Source: Lycocorax pyrrhopterus obiensis (lineage: Eukaryota > Chordata > Aves > Passeriformes > Paradisaeidae). From it: a DNA stretch of 64,000 nt. The DNA is taken from contig JACSVZ010000006.1 of the NCBI GenBank assembly GCA_014706295.1, positions 25,416,629 through 25,480,628 of the forward strand, in the 5' to 3' direction. The position numbers and the translations under genes are program-made. The notes under the pieces were generated by a model. It worked only from the letters and a program-made list of their open reading frames with translations. It ran no database searches and had not been told where the DNA came from. Positions 48,571 to 62,344 of this stretch are shown piece after piece (the stretch's first letter is position 1; each line of letters begins with the position of its first letter).

Positions 48571-51500
48571 AAGATGGCTGATGAAATCTGAAACAAGAAA
48601 AGTGTTACACATGAGTAAAAATACCACTAACCTCACACATCGTCATGATTTCTGAAGTCACCCTTTATGAGTAATCTTGAAGCTGTAGCATGGTCACACA
48701 GTAACTAAGTGCTTGGTGGCAGTCACTAAGGAAGTAAAATATTAAGAACTAGGGAAAGAATGAAAAATCGCTTTGAAAACAGAAACACTGAGACCTACTA
48801 ACTCATAAACTACCTCTGGGTATTTCTGTGTTCTTGTATAAAATGTTCTGGTAATCAATTTACAAAAGCGACCTCAGAAAAATGGTAACTATCCCATGCC
48901 ATTACCCAAATGCATCAAGGTAATTTTTCCTGTCTTCAGTGGATGCCTTTATTTTCCCTCTGCCAAGCAATAACTAAATCTCTGTATTTTTGCTGGAAGA
49001 ATTTCTTGCAGAGAAAAATCTGTGACAGGAGTTTGTGTTTATATTTGAGTATTATTTTTTTTTCTTTTTTTTTAAATGCAGTTTTCTTCAATTTGTACAC
49101 TCCAACCAAACCCGAAAACCAGGTCTTATAGCACATCAGAAAAACCACTTCCTTTTTCCCACTGAGGTCAATAAAATGTTAGCACCTGAGTATTCCCAGC
49201 AGACTCTGGCATCAAAATTAACTTTAATCTAAGACAGGAGAAGCTTACGTGCTACATATATAGTTGGCTCCCTGCAGTGTCCAAAACTAACCACGGCATA
49301 TATCATCCTAAATTACGAATATATGCTTGCATCATTAGAAAAAAGAGCATGAAAGATTACGCGTCTTCCTAGTTTCAACACCAGCCATACAAATAGTAAT
49401 GGTATTGTGAAACTTTTTAATTCTATTGGGGAGGCTCCAAAGAAACAGATAGAGTCAAGAAGCTGACACCATTTCTGAGGTATCAGAAACTGAAAGAGTT
49501 AAGAAAGCTTTGAACTTTCTACTAACTTTTGTGTTCTCTGTTGAGATTTTTTTACCACGGTCTGGTTGTCCTTTAAAAAGTAGGTTTCAGCTCTAAAACA
49601 AGTCTTAAAAATACCTTTTAGCAATTCCATTTCATTGATTAAAACTGTCAAGAAAAGAAGGAAATGACGAAGTAGGCAAAACATTTGTATCCTAAGCTAC
49701 ATGATGAATTCTACTACGAACAAACATACCATTCGTACCGCCTCCTACATTATTTAGCTAGTTTAACAAATGTAAATTAAGTACTTGAAGTCTGCAAAAT
49801 TAACTATAATAGATGAGGCTTACAAATGAGTAATTTTGTACAGCTGCCATTTGCTCAATATCATAAAAGTGCTCTTAATTTGATTTAACACATCTGTAAA
49901 GTGACTTCATTCTATAGATTTATCATCTGAATTTGCATTTTTTTTCTGCTTACAGGAGGGAAGAAAGAGCCAATTTCTCTTTGAAATTCTCATTTATTAG
50001 GCTGTTATATAAATGTCTTCTCTACTGCTTTGTGATGCAAGTATCAGCAACAGCAGTGAACAGGGTTCTGTGGTAATTAGGGATAAATGAATAGATCTGA
50101 ATAAAAAAACACTAAGGTTTTGTTTTATCACTCCCTCCCCCTCCCCCAATATACCCCTGGTTACTCGTCTGCTGTTGATTTTGAAAACCTAGACAGGTAC
50201 ACAAGCTTGTATGATTCATTTATCAAAGTAGAAAGAATTGCTATCTTGTTTCAGTGATTTAGAACTCGTCTATTAGTTTGGGTATAAGCCCTACATCCAT
50301 TTAAAAATAATGCAATCATCCATGTTAATCTCTTCTGTTGCAGTAGTTCTGTTTCCTATCTGGTATATGTAGAAGTAAATTCACTGGCTTCAATGAGGTT
50401 AATGCAGAGCATTCTTAGCTCTACCATATTCAATATTATTCTGGCCAGCGAGCATCTTTCCAATCTTAAAAAATAGTTTAATTCTAGCTAAAGAGGTTAT
50501 AAAAACAAGATGTAGAAGAAAAGTTGCCTTTTTATATTATCCATGAAATTTTGACCTTAATGCCTTGAAGGACAAAAGGTCTGTAAACATATTATTGAGG
50601 TTACTGAAAGACTGTAACAGATCACAAGGTTTTTGATAAATCTGTACTATGTGTACCGCATACCTGAGAAAAGCTTCAAAGCATATTCACATACAAATTC
50701 CCTAATTCAGCACAGTTATATTTATTTATTTTCAGTTCCTTAAATTTCATACTGTACTTATTAATTATTTTAATATATAATGACTGAATTAGAAGGGGAC
50801 TTCAACCCTGTGTGTCACTTAACTTTTGTCACTGCAGGAAGGCAGCTGATGCATGATGCTGAAGGCATTTAGTACCTGTCTACACAGACAGCAAATCAAT
50901 TACCATGTTAAAGAATATTCTGAGTAGGTCTCACAATACGCTTTCCAATAAGCTATTCATCATTCCACGGAATAATTCACTGATCATATGGCAAGAGACA
51001 GGAGGAGAAAGAATGGCAATAAAATCAGTGGTTATTTCACTCTTCTTAGTAAAAGATGAATGAAAGATAGATCTGAGTCCTATCTCCAGTGCAAATATAA
51101 ATATTCATATATGTTACAGGATCTAAGCTTTATTATTATTGTTGTTGTTGCTATTGTTATTACATTAATTACCCCATCTATTCTTATATTAATAATTTTT
51201 AGACTGGAATCTGGTCTTTTCCTGTCCCTGGTATTGGGTTCCCTTAGCTAATGGGCAGAAAATCCTTCCCTCTCTCTCATTTACTAGAGTCCCTCCATGC
51301 AAAGGCATTTTTATTCTGTTTTCCTAGCTCTTTTATACAAATCAGAGGAAAATTATCTTTAAATCTACGAGAAACTTGAGACATTTAGCATCATGTGGTA
51401 AAGTTCCTCCTGCTCCTGCCACTTTTGCTGTAGCATGGAAGTGAAGTTGGAAGTTAATGTCAGTAAACTTCTCTAGGTGCTAATACAGTCACGCATTCTG

Positions 51501-54500
51501 GTACTATAAAGTGGTTACACAGTTTTTCACTTCAGAGATTAGCTCCAGCGATTAAAGGGAATATACCTTAAAGACTTAGTTTAACCTAAGTGAAAAAAGG
51601 CCACATTAAAGCTGGACTATGAAAACCAGCTATAATGAAGGCAATTCTAAACATTTTAAGGTCTTTTTGTTCTAGTCCTTCTGAAAACTGCTGCCCACGA
51701 TTGAATATGTGGAAATTTGCGTCACATTCAGTCCAAGATTGGCACGTAATTAAAACAAAAACATGTTTAACAAAATACCTTCATAACTTCTATAATTTTT
51801 TCCATTTTTTGCTCATACCATTTTACTACGAAAATGTATAAAGATACTTAAGTCCTTTGGATTTTTCCTCAAAAGTCTATGATAGGACCGTAATGCTAAC
51901 TATAACTTTAGAATATGATAAGTATCTGTTACTTATTCTCGTCTGAGAAGTGGTCATGCTGTAAGGCACATACAGAGATATGCACAGTCATATTTCTGAA
52001 CAAAATCATTATTATAGAGGAAAAGCCAGGTCTAAACACCAACCACTCCACTTAAACAGTACACAAAATATTATACAATTTTTCCTAGTGTTCTGCAGTC
52101 TCTAAAAATTTAGAAGGTATTAGATTCTGATCTACAGTCTTCATTTACCACATTGCTGCAAAATGGAAGGCAAAGTTGTATTTGTTATTATCAATTGCAC
52201 ATGGCTATAGACAGAAACAGAAGGAGGAAAAAAGACAATAGTTGTGTACAGATACAAGGTTCTGTCAAACCAAGCTTCATGTTCATTCACTATCAAACAA
52301 ATGGTTCAAAAAAGACCTAAGGAAATGAGAAGATTTATGTTTCCTTCATTAATTATGCATTTTTCTATGCAGTCAGTGTAATAAGTAGGAACAGTTTCTT
52401 AATGTTCCTTGAATATTTTTGCACATGATGAATAAGACCCTTTTAAGTCTGGAAACAGTGATAATTATATTTTGTACACTTTGCACTGAATCTATAATTC
52501 TCATTAGACATACAAGCTCTTCCACAGTATTTCAGGTAATGAAGAATAACCAGAGCCATGCTGCATTAAGAGGCTCATTTTTCCATGAAGCAATAAACCA
52601 TACAACATTTATATTAGTGGTTCTCTGAAACTGCACACAGTAGATATAATAGCAGTTACAGCCATCCATCTTGTGAACAACAGTGACAGGTGTTGCCCAG
52701 AGCTCTAAGTAACACAAACATCAAAAAGCTCTCAGTCTCTTAAAAACTGGTTAGAAATCATACAATGGGACATATATTTGATCCTCGTATAATCAATCAC
52801 TCACATGTATTTCTTCTACTTGCTGAAGAAAGTTATGGAGCGAGCATAAAGTATATTTACTTTGAAGCAGAAATTTGATATAGCTGAACAGATAATAAAA
52901 AGCAGATGAAAAAGTCTAGCAACACCAGAATGTTTGCACAAGCTAAAATCTCAATAGGAATGGGAATATGGACACCTATAGCAGTGAAATTAATATGTTG
53001 TGCTTGAATGTTATGAAATGTGGGAAAGCTCTGAAGATCTGGGACAAAATCATATGGTTGTTTTGGTTTGTTTTTTTCCTGTTTAGAACATTTGCATTTC
53101 GTTACTAAGACAAGCATCCAAGTTTGTTTAAATACTTATTGGACGATATAACATTCTTCTTTTTCTATGCCCTACCCCTTATGTTTTACTGAATTAAATT
53201 GTTATGAAAATTAGATTCCTTACATCTAAATTTGTTTACTGATGTGCAACTTTTAACTGCTTTGAAAGTTCATAGTGCTGCAATATTTTCTAAGCAAGCC
53301 TTCTTTTCCTGATCTGAAATGTGGGTCCTGTTCCAATTTGGGGAATATAAAATATGTTTTACATCGTACCTAATTGTCTGCAAGAATTCAGACACTCTTT
53401 CTGTTTAAGCCATTAGAGCTATGTATGTTTATATGGTTTAGTCATAACCCTGAGCCCTATGGTTCTGTGCAATAAATTGAAACTCACTTTTAAAAGAAGA
53501 TAATATCCCCAGAGATATTTTCTTCTAATAGCAAGTATTTAATAAAATATTTATAAAAGACCAAACTAATATAGCCATATCTTTCTAGCTAAAATATGCA
53601 GGGTTACAAGTCTGCCCTTCCTGCATAGTTCAATGTTCACCAATTTTGCTTCAGTATTCTTTTAGGAATTTCATAGAGAACAAATCTTCAGATGTAAAAC
53701 AAAGCCCTCAAGACTATATTGTACAGCACCCACCCAAACTTGCTATCGCAATATACGTACTTCATCCCTCATCTAAGGTCGTTCACGAAGAAATCCTCTT
53801 GGACTTGCAATACTTTTTTTTTCTCAAAATTCAACCCAATATTAAAGGGTGTTATCTGCACCATGTCTGGTTCCCATTTAGTATTTTATATGCCTGGCAG
53901 GACTTTTGAGTGCAGATCAAAACTAAGGGAACTTTTCAACAACTTGGCAGTGATAAGAAACCTGAAAATGAATACAAATGTGATGTGCCCACTTAATGCT
54001 TCAGAGAGATATAAAGTGGTCTCGGCATAAATAAGAAACCCTACAGAGTTTGAGCATGTCAGAGGATAGTAGCTAAGATACCAGTAGTTAAGTATTTCTC
54101 TGCATATCAAAGCATTTATAAAGAGAGTATCATTATAACACAAAAAAACACTGCAGTGTTTGAGTGAAAGTCTCAATAGAGGTTTAACTACCTACAGTGA
54201 GTCTGAAGGACTAATTTTTTTCTTTTAGTACCTTCTAGATAAAGAGAGAGCAATTGAATATATTTTGTAAGGGGTTTTGTCACACCAAACAATAAAAAAA
54301 TTAATAAAATAGTAGACAAAATACTATATCCTTCATGATCTAAAGAACAAGCCATATGTTAAACAGTTTTTATTACAAAAATCTATTAGTTTCTTACAAA
54401 CTAGAACTTGAGTATTTATGATGCACACAACAAATCTGTCTTGGCAACATCGAAATTCCTCAGAGACCTCATTTACAGAAAAACTACTTTAACTCCCCAG

Positions 54501-54624
54501 TATGCTATTTATGATCATCTCAATCACAGGTTCATTATAATATATTTGAATGATCCCATTTTATTTTCAGATATTCTACTCTCATTAAACTCACACACTA
54601 TCATAGAAATTGTGATGACACAGT
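48571..54624. other. Unique AT-rich DNA, no gene seen
   Basis: About 6 kb without a recognised repeat family or gene. Contains the TTA/TTG microsatellite at 51129-51161 and T-runs near 49045-49072. Open frames are under 105 codons and have no recognisable domain. Confidence 0.55.
51129..51161. repeat. (TTA)n/(TTG)n compound microsatellite
   Basis: Three TAT/ATT units followed by three GTT units and mixed TTG/TTA units. It is a short compound trinucleotide tract and a possible length-polymorphic marker. Confidence 0.75.
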
Positions 54625-55925
54625 ACTGTCACAGAACCGCAGTCTGGCTGAAGTTAGGAGACCTATGGAGTCCACCAAGTCAAAAGCCCTTGCTCAAGCA
54701 GGACCACCTAGGTATAAGTGCCCAGGACCATGTCCAGGTGGCTTTTGAAGATCTCCTAGGGCAGAGACTGCACAACCTGCTGGGCAGTCTGTGCAAGTGC
54801 TCAGTCATGCTCAGAGTAAAAAAGTGTTCCCTGATGTTCAGTGGGAACATCAACTGTATTTGTAATTTGTGTCCACTGTCTGTTGCCCTGTCACTGGGCA
54901 GCACTGAAAAGAGCTTAGCTTTGTCCTCTGCATCCTCCAATCAGGTTAGCTATGCATAATACTAAGTTCCCCTCTGAGGCTTCTCTTCTGCAGTCTAAAC
55001 TGTTCCAGCTGTCTCAGTCTTTCATCATAGGAAGGATGATCCAGCCTTTTCACCATTTTTGTGGCCTTTTGTTGGACTCTCTCCAGTATGTCCATGTCTC
55101 TCTTGTACTGGGGAGCCAAGAACTGAACATAAAACTCCAGATGTGGCCTCGCCAGTGCCCAGTAGAGGGGAAGGATCACCACTCTCAACCTGCTGACAAC
55201 ATTTTTTAATGCAGCCCAAGATATCTTCCACCTTTTTTGCGGTAAGGGTATATTGCTGGTCGATGTGCAACCTGGTGTCCAGCAGGACACCCAGTATCTT
55301 TTCTGTGAAGCTGATTCCTGGCTGCACGGCCTCCAAAATTTATTGGTGCCTGGCATTGGTTCCTACCAGGTGCAGGACTTCACATTTCTTCTGGTTGAAG
55401 TACATGAGGTTCCTTTCAGCCCATTTCTCCAGCCTGTCAAGGTCCCACTGGATGGCAGCATGAACCTCTGGCTTATCATCCTTTAATTCCCGCTCTGTCA
55501 TCAGCAGGCCCATGATGAAGACATTAAATAGGATTGAACCCAACACTGACCCCCGGATACACCACTAGTCACTGGCCTCCAGCTAGTCTTTGTGCCACCA
55601 CTCTCTGGACTCAGACATTCAGGTAATTTTCCATCACCTCGCTCTCTCCTCATCCAGCCCATACTTTAACAGCTTGTCTGTGAGCGACAGTGTCAAAGGC
55701 CTTACTGAAGTCCAGGTAGTCAAAATCCATTGCTGTCCCCTCATTTACCAGTTGAGTCATTTCATTGTAGAAGTTTAATGAATTGCAACGCTCCAGTCAT
55801 GGGCGTCGTCCCACCACACCTTTGTGATCCCAAAAAATCCGTAGCTCTGCAACTGCACACAGGTCTTTAACTCAGTGTGTTCATTCCCCAAACTGCCTGT
55901 ATGAGGGTACAGGCACTTTAGAAAG
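54625..55925 (-). mobile_element. CR1 LINE with endonuclease fused to RT by deletion
   Basis: A minus-strand CR1 copy. From 55925 down to 55786 it encodes the start of the AP-type endonuclease (CLYPHTGSLGNEHTELK, then ITKVWWDDAHDWS). The family has a catalytic Glu in ITETWW; here it reads Lys. At about 55783 the frame breaks and the sequence passes directly into the RT domain (NFYNEMTQLVNEG, DYLDFSKAFDTVAH). The rest of the endonuclease, the linker and the first RT blocks are missing, a loss of probably well over 1 kb. In the palm, the region that should carry FADD is not recognisable after LFNVFI. The C-terminal blocks ([31 protein letters not shown]) and the 3' end reach 54625. Weak similarity may run on to about 56000. 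Not functional. Confidence 0.93.
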
Positions 55926-57967
55926 GCACCTCAACATGTTGAGCTTCTGGAGAGAGTCTTGGGGATTTCTGTATAATTATTCCTTGTATGCACTTCCTTG
56001 CTTACATGCAAGCGTTGGTGGTGACTTGATTTATGAAATATTAAATTTTCACATTTCACAAGTTATGTGATCTCCATGCAGCTTCATCTCGAATTGTTTC
56101 ATTCGAAATACCAAAACATGCTTAATATTTTATCTACTTATATGTAATATTAACAAATATACTGCAAAATTATTTGTATTATATTAACACAAACTATTTA
56201 TCCTTTGTTAAGTTAAATATGAAGCATTATAATTTTACTGAGTTTAAAATCTATTTGTTATTTAAAAATTCTCTTAAATCAGTCATAGGTACTATGAAAG
56301 TTGCCCAGGCTTCTCCAGACATTCTCATGCATTTCTAAACCTCCTTTTGTTTATAACACCAGTGTAAAGAAAAATTGCCTCAAGATAATTAAAAGCCTGT
56401 GTGTAAGGTTTAGATACCACCAACTTAGGAAGCGTTGAGCTAGATCATTGCTAAATCAAAGCAGTTCCCCAAAGCTGCTGCTGAACCATAGATGAAGGTT
56501 AAACATTTTCCTACCATCATTTTTCTTTGGGCAAATTACAGGTGTCTCAATGCTTAGTGCGAAATCAACAGTATTAATATCTTTGAAGTCTCTGTGCCAT
56601 ATATGCTGTGCCAGTTGGCAGATTTTCTGACTCAGACAAGAGGAGACCTATTTAGCAAACACGGTGAATTTTCACAGCTTTCACCCTTTGGATGTTCTAG
56701 CACAATTTTGCCAAATATTTCTTCTGTTTCTGTCGTGTTCCTTGCTTCAATAGGGCACAAAGTTATTCTCACACACACTGCTGGATAGCAGCCCAAGGCG
56801 ATGACATCCTTAAGAGGGCGTGAATGTGCACGAAGGTTGGTAGGAGCTCCCAGAGGCCACTTGCAGCCCCATTGCATAAATACACTGCTTAGTATAATCT
56901 AGAGATTATTCACTGGAGAAATCCCTTCATTACAGATAGTTTACCGCACACTGCAATTCAGTATATGGGAACAAAATATTTTCAGCTAAACACTCAGTAC
57001 TACATGATTGATCTCCACTTTAAACTCTCTTGGCTGCCATCACCCATGTCTTTGCCACACCCTGTAATCAGTTTTTCTTTCAGTTAATAATACTCAATGA
57101 AAGCAGACCCGCCTTATCCTCCATATAAACTTTTAAAAGTGAACCCCACCATGATATTTGATCTCTATTCAGTGTGATTCTTCCCCCTCATGCTGACAAA
57201 ACCTGATTTAAAGGCAACATTAGGAATATCTTGTTACTGGAAGCCACTAGCTCTGTATTTAGAAAGACAATTGAGACACTACTTCTAAGCTATATCTTCT
57301 GAAGTCTCCAATGAAGAGTAATATAAATTGTGGTATTTTTTTTCTCCAAGTCTGAAGATGCTCACCAGACCTTAGGAGGGAATTTGTGGTGCTCATGCCG
57401 TTTGAGTCCTACCCACTCCTTCAAGAATAAGTGTATTCTTGTAAGTTTGTAAGCTCCAGTGGCTTAATCAAAATCCTGTTCACCATTGCTATCTATTTCC
57501 ATTCCTCAAATCATAAGTACTTAAACCAAAGTTAAAAGCATCAGACCAGCACTGGCATATTCTGCTTGAATTCCAGTTAGAAGTTGAGTTGTTTCTCATT
57601 TTTAAAATAAATGTACTGATGAAAAATAGACGTCTTCTAAACTCTGCTGGAAATTTCTGAGATATAATACTACATAAAAAGAGCTTGTAGACACTAGATT
57701 TTCATTTCTAAATCATTATCTTCGTAATGTTCTTGATTTCTCACAACCTTCTGTCTCAGGCATGGGAGTTGCCCTTCAGTATCCATCTCTCCACTGTTTA
57801 CTTCAAACTATTCTTCACTGCATTGAAGAGTCACATAGAACTCTTTTTTAAAAATTCACATAAAATCACCAATGCTTCCAGTGCTGTATTGCAGAAACCA
57901 TTCAAACCAAACAAAGCATCACACATCACATTTTTTTGAAAAAATTTAAAGACTTTTGTCCCTAACC

Positions 57968-57992
57968 TTTTTTTTCCTTTTTTTTTTTTTTT
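57968..57992. repeat. Poly-T tract
   Basis: Eight T, CC, then fifteen T. Read on the minus strand it is an A-rich tract, but no SINE or LINE body lies beside it. Confidence 0.8.
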
Positions 57993-59718
57993 AAGCATTG
58001 TTGAGCACTGGGCAATTGCAATAAAATTAGATGAGGTGTCTCAAGCATAACCTTAATACAGAGAAGGATAGTTTTTCAGTTAGCCACAAACAATAGATTT
58101 TAAAGGAACCATTCAGATGCATCCTGAGAATTTGGTTGAAAAAGGATTTGGATCAAACGTTCCTGCTTGATAAGACTGAAAATGTGCTGTGGGTTGTTGA
58201 AAACTGGTGGAGTATTTAAGTATAAATCTATCTTCTAAATAGAAAAATTAGTGAAAATTAGATTAATGAAAATATAGATCAATAATTAGGCTTCAATTTG
58301 GAGACTATGCTGAGATATACCTAAACTGTCTTTGTTTTTCTGGCATTGTCTCTAGTCTTTGAAATTTCTCTAGCTTTCACCCTTAAATAGTACAGCGTGC
58401 TACACAGACACACAGTATTAACAGTCCTTGCTCAGTCAGAAAAAAACAAACACCCCATGAATTCCATTTACAATTCCTGCTACAAAGACCCTGGTGATTC
58501 CACAAGTCCAGGAAGAGCAATATCCTCATTGCTTCCCATAGTCTTCCTCCTACTGCTCCAACCTCACTTCCTCACTCTGGCTGCCTCCTATCAGCTCCTC
58601 AGCAGGCTGTGGGAAAGATGAACTCCTGCAGAGATTACATCTCAGTTCAAGGTTTCTGAAGGAGGTCATACAGCCTGCATAATGTCCACAGCTAGGTTGA
58701 ACAGCTAGCATGCTTCCTTCTACCTTCAGAGTATTATCTACACATAAAACCTTATGCATAGCAGAAAGGCAAATTTCCAGATGTCTTCACTAGTGTTACC
58801 ATTTATACCAGTAGCGGAGGTTTGGAAAACAAAAACCTAACACATTTAGGTTGGAAAACCATCTTATATATAAAAAAAATTCTTTTGTTGACTGAAATAC
58901 AAGTTGAGGTAAGACTAATACCACATGTGAGTACAAAAAGTAAGTATGAAATATTTTAAGCTGTCAGATATTTTAATACAGATACACTGTGTTGTCTGTG
59001 TATTTTTCACAGAAAAAGAATGTAGACAGTTCCAAAACAGACACAGATTTTTCTGAAAATGATCAAGACTTTTTTATTGTTTTATTTACAATAATCCTTT
59101 CCATTTTCTTTATATATGCAGTTGCATTGTACAGCTGTTTCACGATGCTTTGAGAAATTATTGATCTTACCTTTGAGCTGCAAAATCTGTCATAAGTGAA
59201 TTTGATTCCTTTATCGAGAATGCATCATTTGAAATGATACAACATTAATGGGGAAGTAAATTTCTAATGATATAATGTGACTGCCATAAATAGAAAAGAA
59301 AAATTCTCAGATTTTGTTGAACATATTCATATCTCTGTGGTGGATTTTTCAAGATCAAAGAAGAAAGAGCAAACATCAAACACAGTTGTTTACAAAATGT
59401 TACAGGCACAAGACAGATACAGCATATGTGTTAGTGCTTCAGAAGCTTGTTATGAGTTAGCTAGTTCCATACTGCGTTGCATGGAAGAGGTTTTCCATAT
59501 TGTTAAAAACAGAAAGGAACCAGTAGATCTTCAGAGCTTATGGTTCTGCGCATGTGATTTCAGAGACAGATTTTTTTTCCCTAGTAGCTTTTTACTTTAA
59601 ATTTTTAGCAATATTTTAAGGAAGCTAATTTAAATGGCGCATACAATTCAGTGAATAATATCCATTCTTAGTGATTTTATCTAGGCTGATCCATTTTAAG
59701 GTTTTATATAGCCTATTA

Positions 59719-59744
59719 CAAACAAACAAACACACAAACAAAAA
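59719..59744. repeat. (CAAA)n microsatellite
   Basis: Five to six CAAA-type units with one CACA variant, followed by AAAAGAAGGGGG. It is a short, simple tetranucleotide repeat. Confidence 0.75.
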
Positions 59745-61364
59745 GAAGGGGGAAAAGAGGAAGTTCCTATTAAGAACAAAAAAGCAAATATCTAATCACA
59801 TTAACACTCAACATCTTCAAGGAGTCATAAACCCTCTATTAAACCTGGTTAGGGAAGGAACTGATAATGTATGCCTCCATTTTTAGTCAAGTATTGTTTA
59901 GGAAAGACTGGCTGAGATCTCTGAAGTGGGAAGACAGAGAAAGCACAGTAGTGACTGCAATGGGCTCACAGGGGGAGAAGTGTGTAGGTACACACAAAAA
60001 CAAAGACCCTTTCCTGCTAGAGAAACAGCCCTGGAAGTTGTTGCTGTGGTACTATCCCTTCCTGGGTTTAGAAGGCAGGATGGTGACATAAACAAATAAG
60101 CAATCTAAGAACTAAACCAAACAAAAAACCCTGCCAACACTAACAGAGGACCCAAAGTGCAACACTGCAGAGAGGGGTATTTAGTGAACAAACTACAAAA
60201 TGCTTCACTTTACTGGGAGAAGAGGAGAAAGATTCTGAAGCAAATATTGAAGTGTACTAAAGAGAATATGAGAGAAAAAGGCATCGTTTACCCTAAGAAG
60301 TTTTAGATGCAGCATAACAGTTTGTTAGTTATTATCATAATGCAACAATAGCTACAAAATAACCTTGTCAACCTTGTCATTTCAATTTTTTATGCATTTG
60401 GTTTCTTTTCCTGGATATGTCAGTGAATTCTTCTCTCCATAACATATTGCCATAGGCTAAAAGCACATAAAAGAGGTCTGTCAAAGACGTGTCACATGTT
60501 ATAACATTATACCATAAAGAACACTGTCCTTGGTTGCTCCTGGAGGTCGACATTTCAAAGGTGTTGCCACACCTGAAATACTCCATCTCAGACTCAGCTG
60601 GAAGTACATGGTGTTTGTTCCCACCTTTAGCAAAAAACAGTGCATAGAAAATGACCTTCACAAGGTCTGGATAACATCTGAATTATGCTGGAAGAAAGGT
60701 AAAGGGGAGGAAAAATAAAACCTGCTGGCCATCCCTGTTCACTCAGGGATTTTTTCTTGATCTCCAGGTTTCAGAAGGGCCACTGCTCCTTAACAATGCA
60801 GGTAGTCAATGTTGAAACCAGTGTTGAAGCTGGGAGGATGCAGCTAAAGCACATCCCAAAATATCTTTTGGAAGTGATCAGGACTTCCAGCAGTTTGGGT
60901 GGGATTACCTCTACCTCAGTGCAACTAGTTGCTCTTTTCCATGCTCCCTTACAATTGTGTTTCTTCAGGTTTATTGCTCATCTGACCATCTTACCTTCTC
61001 CTCCTCTGCTCTCTTCAACCCTTCAGTCTACCCTTTGTTATAAAAACTCACCAAAATTAGGTTGGTCTTTGCTGAAGAGCCGTCTGCATTTTGCTTTTGT
61101 ATTAAGTACCCTTTTTCACTTCACTGTTTCTATTTAGCTCTAAATGTTAGAAGCCAACTAATACTGTGTGGTTTTAAAGCATCACACACACAAAAATATA
61201 CAAACAGCTTGCTTGAATGCTAATTTCAGTATGCCATACAGGCATGCCAGCATCATTTGTGGAGTAAAGAGTGTTTTCAACTTTACTCAAGTTTTAATTT
61301 AAAAATTTAAATAATGTAAGTATGAAGGATTTCTATCCTGTATATCAACTAAGATTGTCTCAAA

Positions 61365-62344
61365 TGGGGTGACATCAGACCTGTCACTAGTGGGGTTCAG
61401 CAAACCCTGTGCTCTTCAACATCTTCATAAACAACCTGGATGCAGGACTGGAAGGGATGAAATGCACAGATGATACAAAACTGGGAGAGCTGTAAATTCC
61501 TTTGAAGGGAGAAAGTACCTGCAGAGAGATTCGACAAATTAGAGGACTGTGCAATCACCAACAATATGAAGTTCAATAAGGGAAGGTGCTGGATTCTGCA
61601 CCTGGGATGGGGCAACCCTGGATCTACAGACAGACTGGGGAATGAGAGGCTGGAGAGCAGTGCTGCGGAAAGGGACCTGGGGGTCCTGGTCAATGACAAG
61701 TTGAACATGAGCCAGCAGCGCCCTGGGAGCCAGGAGGGCCACCTGTGTCCTGGGGAGCATCAGGCACAGCATCGCCAGCTGGGCAAGGGAGGGGATTGTC
61801 CCGCTCTGCTCTGCTCTGGGGCAGTCTCACCTTGAGTCCTGGGGCCAGTTTTGGGTGCCATGGTATAAGACATTGAACTACTAGAGAGTGTCTAAAGGAG
61901 GGCAACAAAGATGGTGAAGGACCTTCAAGGGAAGCTGTATGAGGAGTGGCTGCGGTCACTTGGCTCATCCTGTAGAGGAGCAGGCTGAGGGGAGACCCCA
62001 TTGCAGTTACAACCTCCTGTTGAGGGGAAGAGGAGGGGCAGGCACTGATCTTTTCTCTGTGGTGACCAGTGACAGGACCCAAGGGCATGGCCTGAAGTCA
62101 TGTCAGGGGAGGTTTGGGTTGTATATTAAAAAAATATTCTTCCCCCAGAGGGTGCTTGGGCACTGGAACAGGCTCCCCAGGGAAGTGGTCACAGCACCAA
62201 GCCTGACAGAGTTCAAGAAGTGTTTGACAATGTTGTCAGGCACCTGGCGTGACTCTTGGGGATGGTGCTGTGTAGCACTAAGAGTTGGCTTCAGTGTTCC
62301 TTGAGTGTCCCTTCCAAATCAGCTTGTTCTGTGATTCTGTGATA
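61365..62344 (+). mobile_element. CR1 LINE, RT palm to intact 3' tail
   Basis: A forward CR1 copy of nearly 1 kb. It starts inside the RT domain at RPVTSG, followed by PVLFNIFINNLDAGLEG and a palm motif CTDDTKLG; the two aspartates are kept and the preceding FA is changed to CT. It continues with MKFNKGRCWILHLGWGNPG and DLGVLVNDKLNMSQQ, and has a good C-terminal block (LGHWNRLPREVVTAPSL). The 3' non-coding part ends in GTGTCCCTTCCAAATCAGC and the octamer-type tail TGTGATTCTGTGAT. This tail differs from the TTCTATGATTCT tails of other copies, pointing to a different CR1 subfamily. Frameshifts break ORF2, and the endonuclease is absent. Confidence 0.95.

Larger units (their letters stand above)
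55926..61364. other. Unique AT-rich DNA, no gene seen
   Basis: Weak CR1 endonuclease-like similarity may persist to about 56000. Otherwise no family is recognised. Contains T-runs at 57968-57992 and a (CAAA)n run at 59719-59744. A 107-codon frame lies at 59277-59600 and a 126-codon frame at 60757-61137, the latter near an acceptor-like TTTTTTCTTGATCTCCAG. Neither resembles a protein I know. Confidence 0.5.

Noticed and set aside
54408..54959. The longest open frame in the window (183 codons, plus strand)
   Set aside because: From about 54625 onward it is the antisense shadow of the CR1 copy on the minus strand; the part before that shows no domain or coding signal.
60940..61050. Minus-strand donor-like GAGAAG|GTAAGATGG near 60993
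   Set aside because: All three frames of the presumed exon upstream of it contain stops within about 60 bases, and no acceptor was convincing.
60757..61137. 126-codon plus-strand frame
   Set aside because: No recognisable domain, Ser/Leu-rich low-information composition and no matching donor, although an acceptor-like CTCCAG lies at 60767.
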